A stretch of DNA of 5,296 nucleotides from an uncultured Eubacteriales bacterium. GTDB lineage: Bacteria; Bacillota; Clostridia; Oscillospirales; Oscillospiraceae. The DNA lies in NCBI GenBank assembly GCA_900554275.1, contig USGS01000086.1, positions 1 through 5,296 of the forward strand, written 5' to 3'. Position 1 is the stretch's first letter, and each line of letters begins with the position of its first letter. Under the pieces are notes generated by a model that was not told the origin of the DNA, ran no database searches, and saw nothing but the letters and a program-made list of their open reading frames with translations. A program made the translations under genes and the position numbers. This document shows positions 3,925 through 5,296 of the stretch, one piece after another.

Positions 3925-4778
3925 TACTGAGCGCCTCCTTCTTTCTTTTCTGCGGGCTTGCGGAAGCCGCCCTCGGGGCGAGGACCGCGGTTGAAGCCGC
4001 CGTTCTGACGGTCGCGATTGAAGCCGCCGCTCTGGCCATCGCGGCGGAAGCCACCGCGGCGGTCACCGTCACGACGGTTGCCGCGACGCTCACGACGCTC
4101 CTGATAGGGCTTGCTGGTGTCCAGGGTGCGCGGGGTGGTGCGCAGGGCCTGGGACAGGATCTCGCCCTTGTAGATCCAGACCTTCACGCCGATGCGGCCG
4201 AAGGTGGTGGCAGCCTCAGCGAAGCCGTAGTCGATGTCGGCGCGCAGGGTCTGCAGGGGGATCGTACCCTCGTGATAGTGCTCGGAGCCGGCGATCTCAC
4301 GGCCGCCCAGACGGCCGCCGCAGTTGCACTTGATGCCCTTGGCGCCGGCGCGCATGGCGCGGCCCATGGCGTTCTTCATGGCGCGGCGGTGGGAGATACG
4401 CTTCTCCAGCTGGGCGGCGATGTTCTCGGCCACCAGCTGCGCGTCCATATCGGGGTTGCGGACCTCGACGATGTTCAGCTTGACGGTCTTGCCGATCAGC
4501 TTCTCCACGTCCTTGCGGTACTGCTCGATCTGCTCGCCGCCCTTGCCGATGACCACGCCGGGACGGGCCACGTGCAGGTAGATGGTGACGACCTCGTTGC
4601 TGCGCTCGATCTCGATCTTGGAGACGCCGGCAGCGAACAGCAGCTTCTTCAGGTAGACGCGGATCTTGTGGTCCTCGACCAGCAGGTCGCCGACCTTCTC
4701 ATTACTGGCATACCAGCGGGAATCCCAGTCCTTGATGACGCCCACGCGCATACCATGGGGATTGACTTTCTGACCCAT
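3924..4778 (-). CDS. rpsC: Small-subunit ribosomal protein S3 with a long Arg/Gly-rich C-terminal tail
   Basis: S3 lies in the 30S head at the mRNA entrance, where with S4 and S5 it takes part in mRNA unwinding. It starts MGQKVNPHGMRVGVIKDW, as the family does. A type 2 KH domain follows at about 40-110, with the GxxG loop in GVVIGKGGEQIE (74-85). The C-terminal S3 domain holds GRLGGREIAGSEHYHEGTIP (155-174), then LRADIDYGFAEA and GVKVWIYKGEIL (197-208). The conserved core ends near residue 225. Most bacterial S3 proteins have about 210-235 residues; this one has 284, with an added tail rich in Arg, Gly, Asn and Asp carrying four GGF motifs. The usual V-S-G before RLGG is CNCG here (Cys151, Cys153). 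GGAGG (4788-4792) is 9 bases before the ATG. The frame is intact to the stop, which overlaps rplP. Confidence 0.97.
   Translation of the reverse strand: MGQKVNPHGMRVGVIKDWDSRWYASNEKVGDLLVEDHKIRVYLKKLLFAAGVSKIEIERSNEVVTIYLHVARPGVVIGKGGEQIEQYRKDVEKLIGKTVKLNIVEVRNPDMDAQLVAENIAAQLEKRISHRRAMKNAMGRAMRAGAKGIKCNCGGRLGGREIAGSEHYHEGTIPLQTLRADIDYGFAEAATTFGRIGVKVWIYKGEILSQALRTTPRTLDTSKPYQERRERRGNRRDGDRRGGFRRDGQSGGFNRDRQNGGFNRGPRPEGGFRKPAEKKEGGAQ
3934..3938 (-). promoter_or_regulatory. Ribosome binding site of rplP inside the rpsC coding end
   Basis: GGAGG is read within the S3 codons for Glu-Gly-Gly, 9 bases before the L16 ATG, which itself overlaps the S3 stop. The last residues of S3 are thus constrained by the need to start L16. 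Confidence 0.85.
3961..4055 (-). repeat. 27-bp in-frame tandem repeat encoding GGF units in the S3 tail
   Basis: GGF begins at S3 residues 242, 251, 260 and 270, a spacing of 9, 9 and 10 codons. On the plus strand the 12-mer ttgaagccgccg occurs at 3991-4002 and again at 4018-4029. Related cggaagcc sequences lie at 3961 and 4045, each in register. The units read GGFRRDGQS, GGFNRDRQN, GGFNRGPRPE and a decayed last one. The pattern fits expansion by slippage or unequal exchange. The encoded segment resembles disordered RGG-type RNA-binding tails. Confidence 0.85.
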
Positions 4779-4797
4779 TTAACTGTTCCTCCCTTTC

Positions 4798-5133
4798 TTA
4801 GTCTCTCTCGGCGACGGCCAGCGTCACGTGAGAGGTTCTCTTGTTGATGCGATAGGCGCGGCCCTGGGCGCGAGGCATCATGCGCTTCAGGATAGGGCCG
4901 GGGGTGGCGAACACCTGGGTCACGACCAGTTTGTCGGGATCCATGCTGAAGTTGTTCTCCGCATTGGCGCAAGCGCTCTTGAGCAGCTTGACCAGGGGCT
5001 CGGAGGCGGACTTGGGGGTGTTCATCAGGATAGCCATAGCGGTCTTGGCATCCTTGCCGCGGATCAGGTCGCAGACGATCTGGACCTTGCGGGGAGAGAT
5101 ACGGACGTATCTCAGATAGGCTTTAGCTTCCAT
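4798..5133 (-). CDS. rplV: Large-subunit ribosomal protein L22
   Basis: L22 lines the peptide exit tunnel of the 50S subunit with a long beta-hairpin that, with L4, forms the tunnel constriction; changes in that loop are known to give macrolide resistance. From the ATG at 5133-5131 it has 111 residues, the usual length. It reads MEAKAYLRYVRISPRKVQIV, a typical opening. The family signature RMMPRAQGRAYRINKRTSHV spans 84-103, including the tunnel hairpin tip. An in-frame TTG at 5145 directly follows GGAGG (5146-5150) with no spacer, so it cannot be the start; the chosen ATG has a slightly long 12-base spacer. The binding site touches the rpsS stop, so coupling is likely. No insertion is seen in the hairpin. 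Confidence 0.97.
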   Translation of the reverse strand: MEAKAYLRYVRISPRKVQIVCDLIRGKDAKTAMAILMNTPKSASEPLVKLLKSACANAENNFSMDPDKLVVTQVFATPGPILKRMMPRAQGRAYRINKRTSHVTLAVAERD

Positions 5134-5150
5134 AATACTCTGCAACCTCC

Positions 5151-5296
5151 TTACTTAGATTTCGCGTGGCCGCGGAAGGTGCGGGTGGGCGCGAACTCAC
5201 CCAGCTTATGACCGACCATGTCCTCCTGCACGTAGACAGGCACATGACGGCGGCCGTCGTGGACAGCGATGGTGTGGCCGACGAAGGCGGGGAAGA
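5151..5296 (-). CDS. rpsS: Small-subunit ribosomal protein S19, C-terminal part (cut by window edge)
   Basis: S19 binds the 16S rRNA 3' domain in the 30S head with S13 and contacts the large subunit and tRNA. Only the last 47 full codons and the stop are present, as the gene enters from the right edge; the complete protein is normally about 90 residues. The visible sequence begins FPAFVGHTIAVHDGRRHVPV and continues YVQEDMVGHKLGEFAPTRTF, then RGHAKSK and TAA at 5153-5151. HDGRxHVPV together with MVGHKLGEFAPTRTFRGH is the S19 family signature. The stop runs directly into the rplV ribosome binding site. Its place before rplV is the standard S10 operon order. Confidence 0.96.
   Translation of the reverse strand, partial: FPAFVGHTIAVHDGRRHVPVYVQEDMVGHKLGEFAPTRTFRGHAKSK

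Noticed and set aside
5134..5145. Upstream TTG start for rplV
   Set aside because: The TTG directly touches the GGAGG with no spacer, and the added residues (MQSI) are not part of the L22 family; the ATG at 5133 gives the standard start.

Overview
The window is a stretch of the S10-spc ribosomal protein operon of a bacterium, read entirely on the minus strand. In transcription order (right to left) it holds rpsS (3' end only), rplV, rpsC, rplP, rpmC, rpsQ, rplN, rplX, rplE, rpsZ, rpsH, rplF and rplR (5' end only). This is the canonical bacterial order. The four-cysteine zinc form of S14, a cysteine-bearing L24, strong GGAGG ribosome binding sites before nearly every gene and fairly GC-rich coding sequence point to a Firmicute. 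My best guess is a GC-rich gut clostridium of the Oscillospiraceae/Ruminococcaceae type; this is inferred from general resemblance, and no search was run.

From 5296 down to 1557, ten genes are packed with gaps of 19 bases or less. Three junctions are tighter still: rpsC/rplP overlap in TAATG, and rplP/rpmC and rpmC/rpsQ are one base apart. Several Shine-Dalgarno sequences lie in or right against the upstream gene's stop codon, so translation is probably coupled along most of the operon. S19, S3, S17, S14 and S8 go to the small subunit. L22, L16, L29, L14, L24, L5, L6 and L18 go to the large subunit. Co-transcription supplies them in balanced amounts.

The exception is a 418-base non-coding gap (1139-1556) between rpsZ and rpsH, where other members of the operon leave about 15 bases. 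It has two parts. Positions 1307-1556 hold three head-to-tail copies of a roughly 80-base repeat; two copies have near-perfect terminal inverted repeats and two carry a perfect internal hairpin. Positions 1153-1305, directly upstream of S8, hold three further potential hairpins, one with a GNRA loop just before the S8 ribosome binding site and one whose single arm mismatch becomes a G-U pair only in the minus-strand RNA. No terminator or convincing promoter is visible in the gap, so read-through is the simplest model. This insert is the most interesting part of the window.

A second oddity is the C-terminus of S3, extended by about 60 residues of Arg/Gly-rich low-complexity sequence built from a 9-residue GGF repeat. 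The rest is ordinary, well-conserved ribosomal protein sequence.
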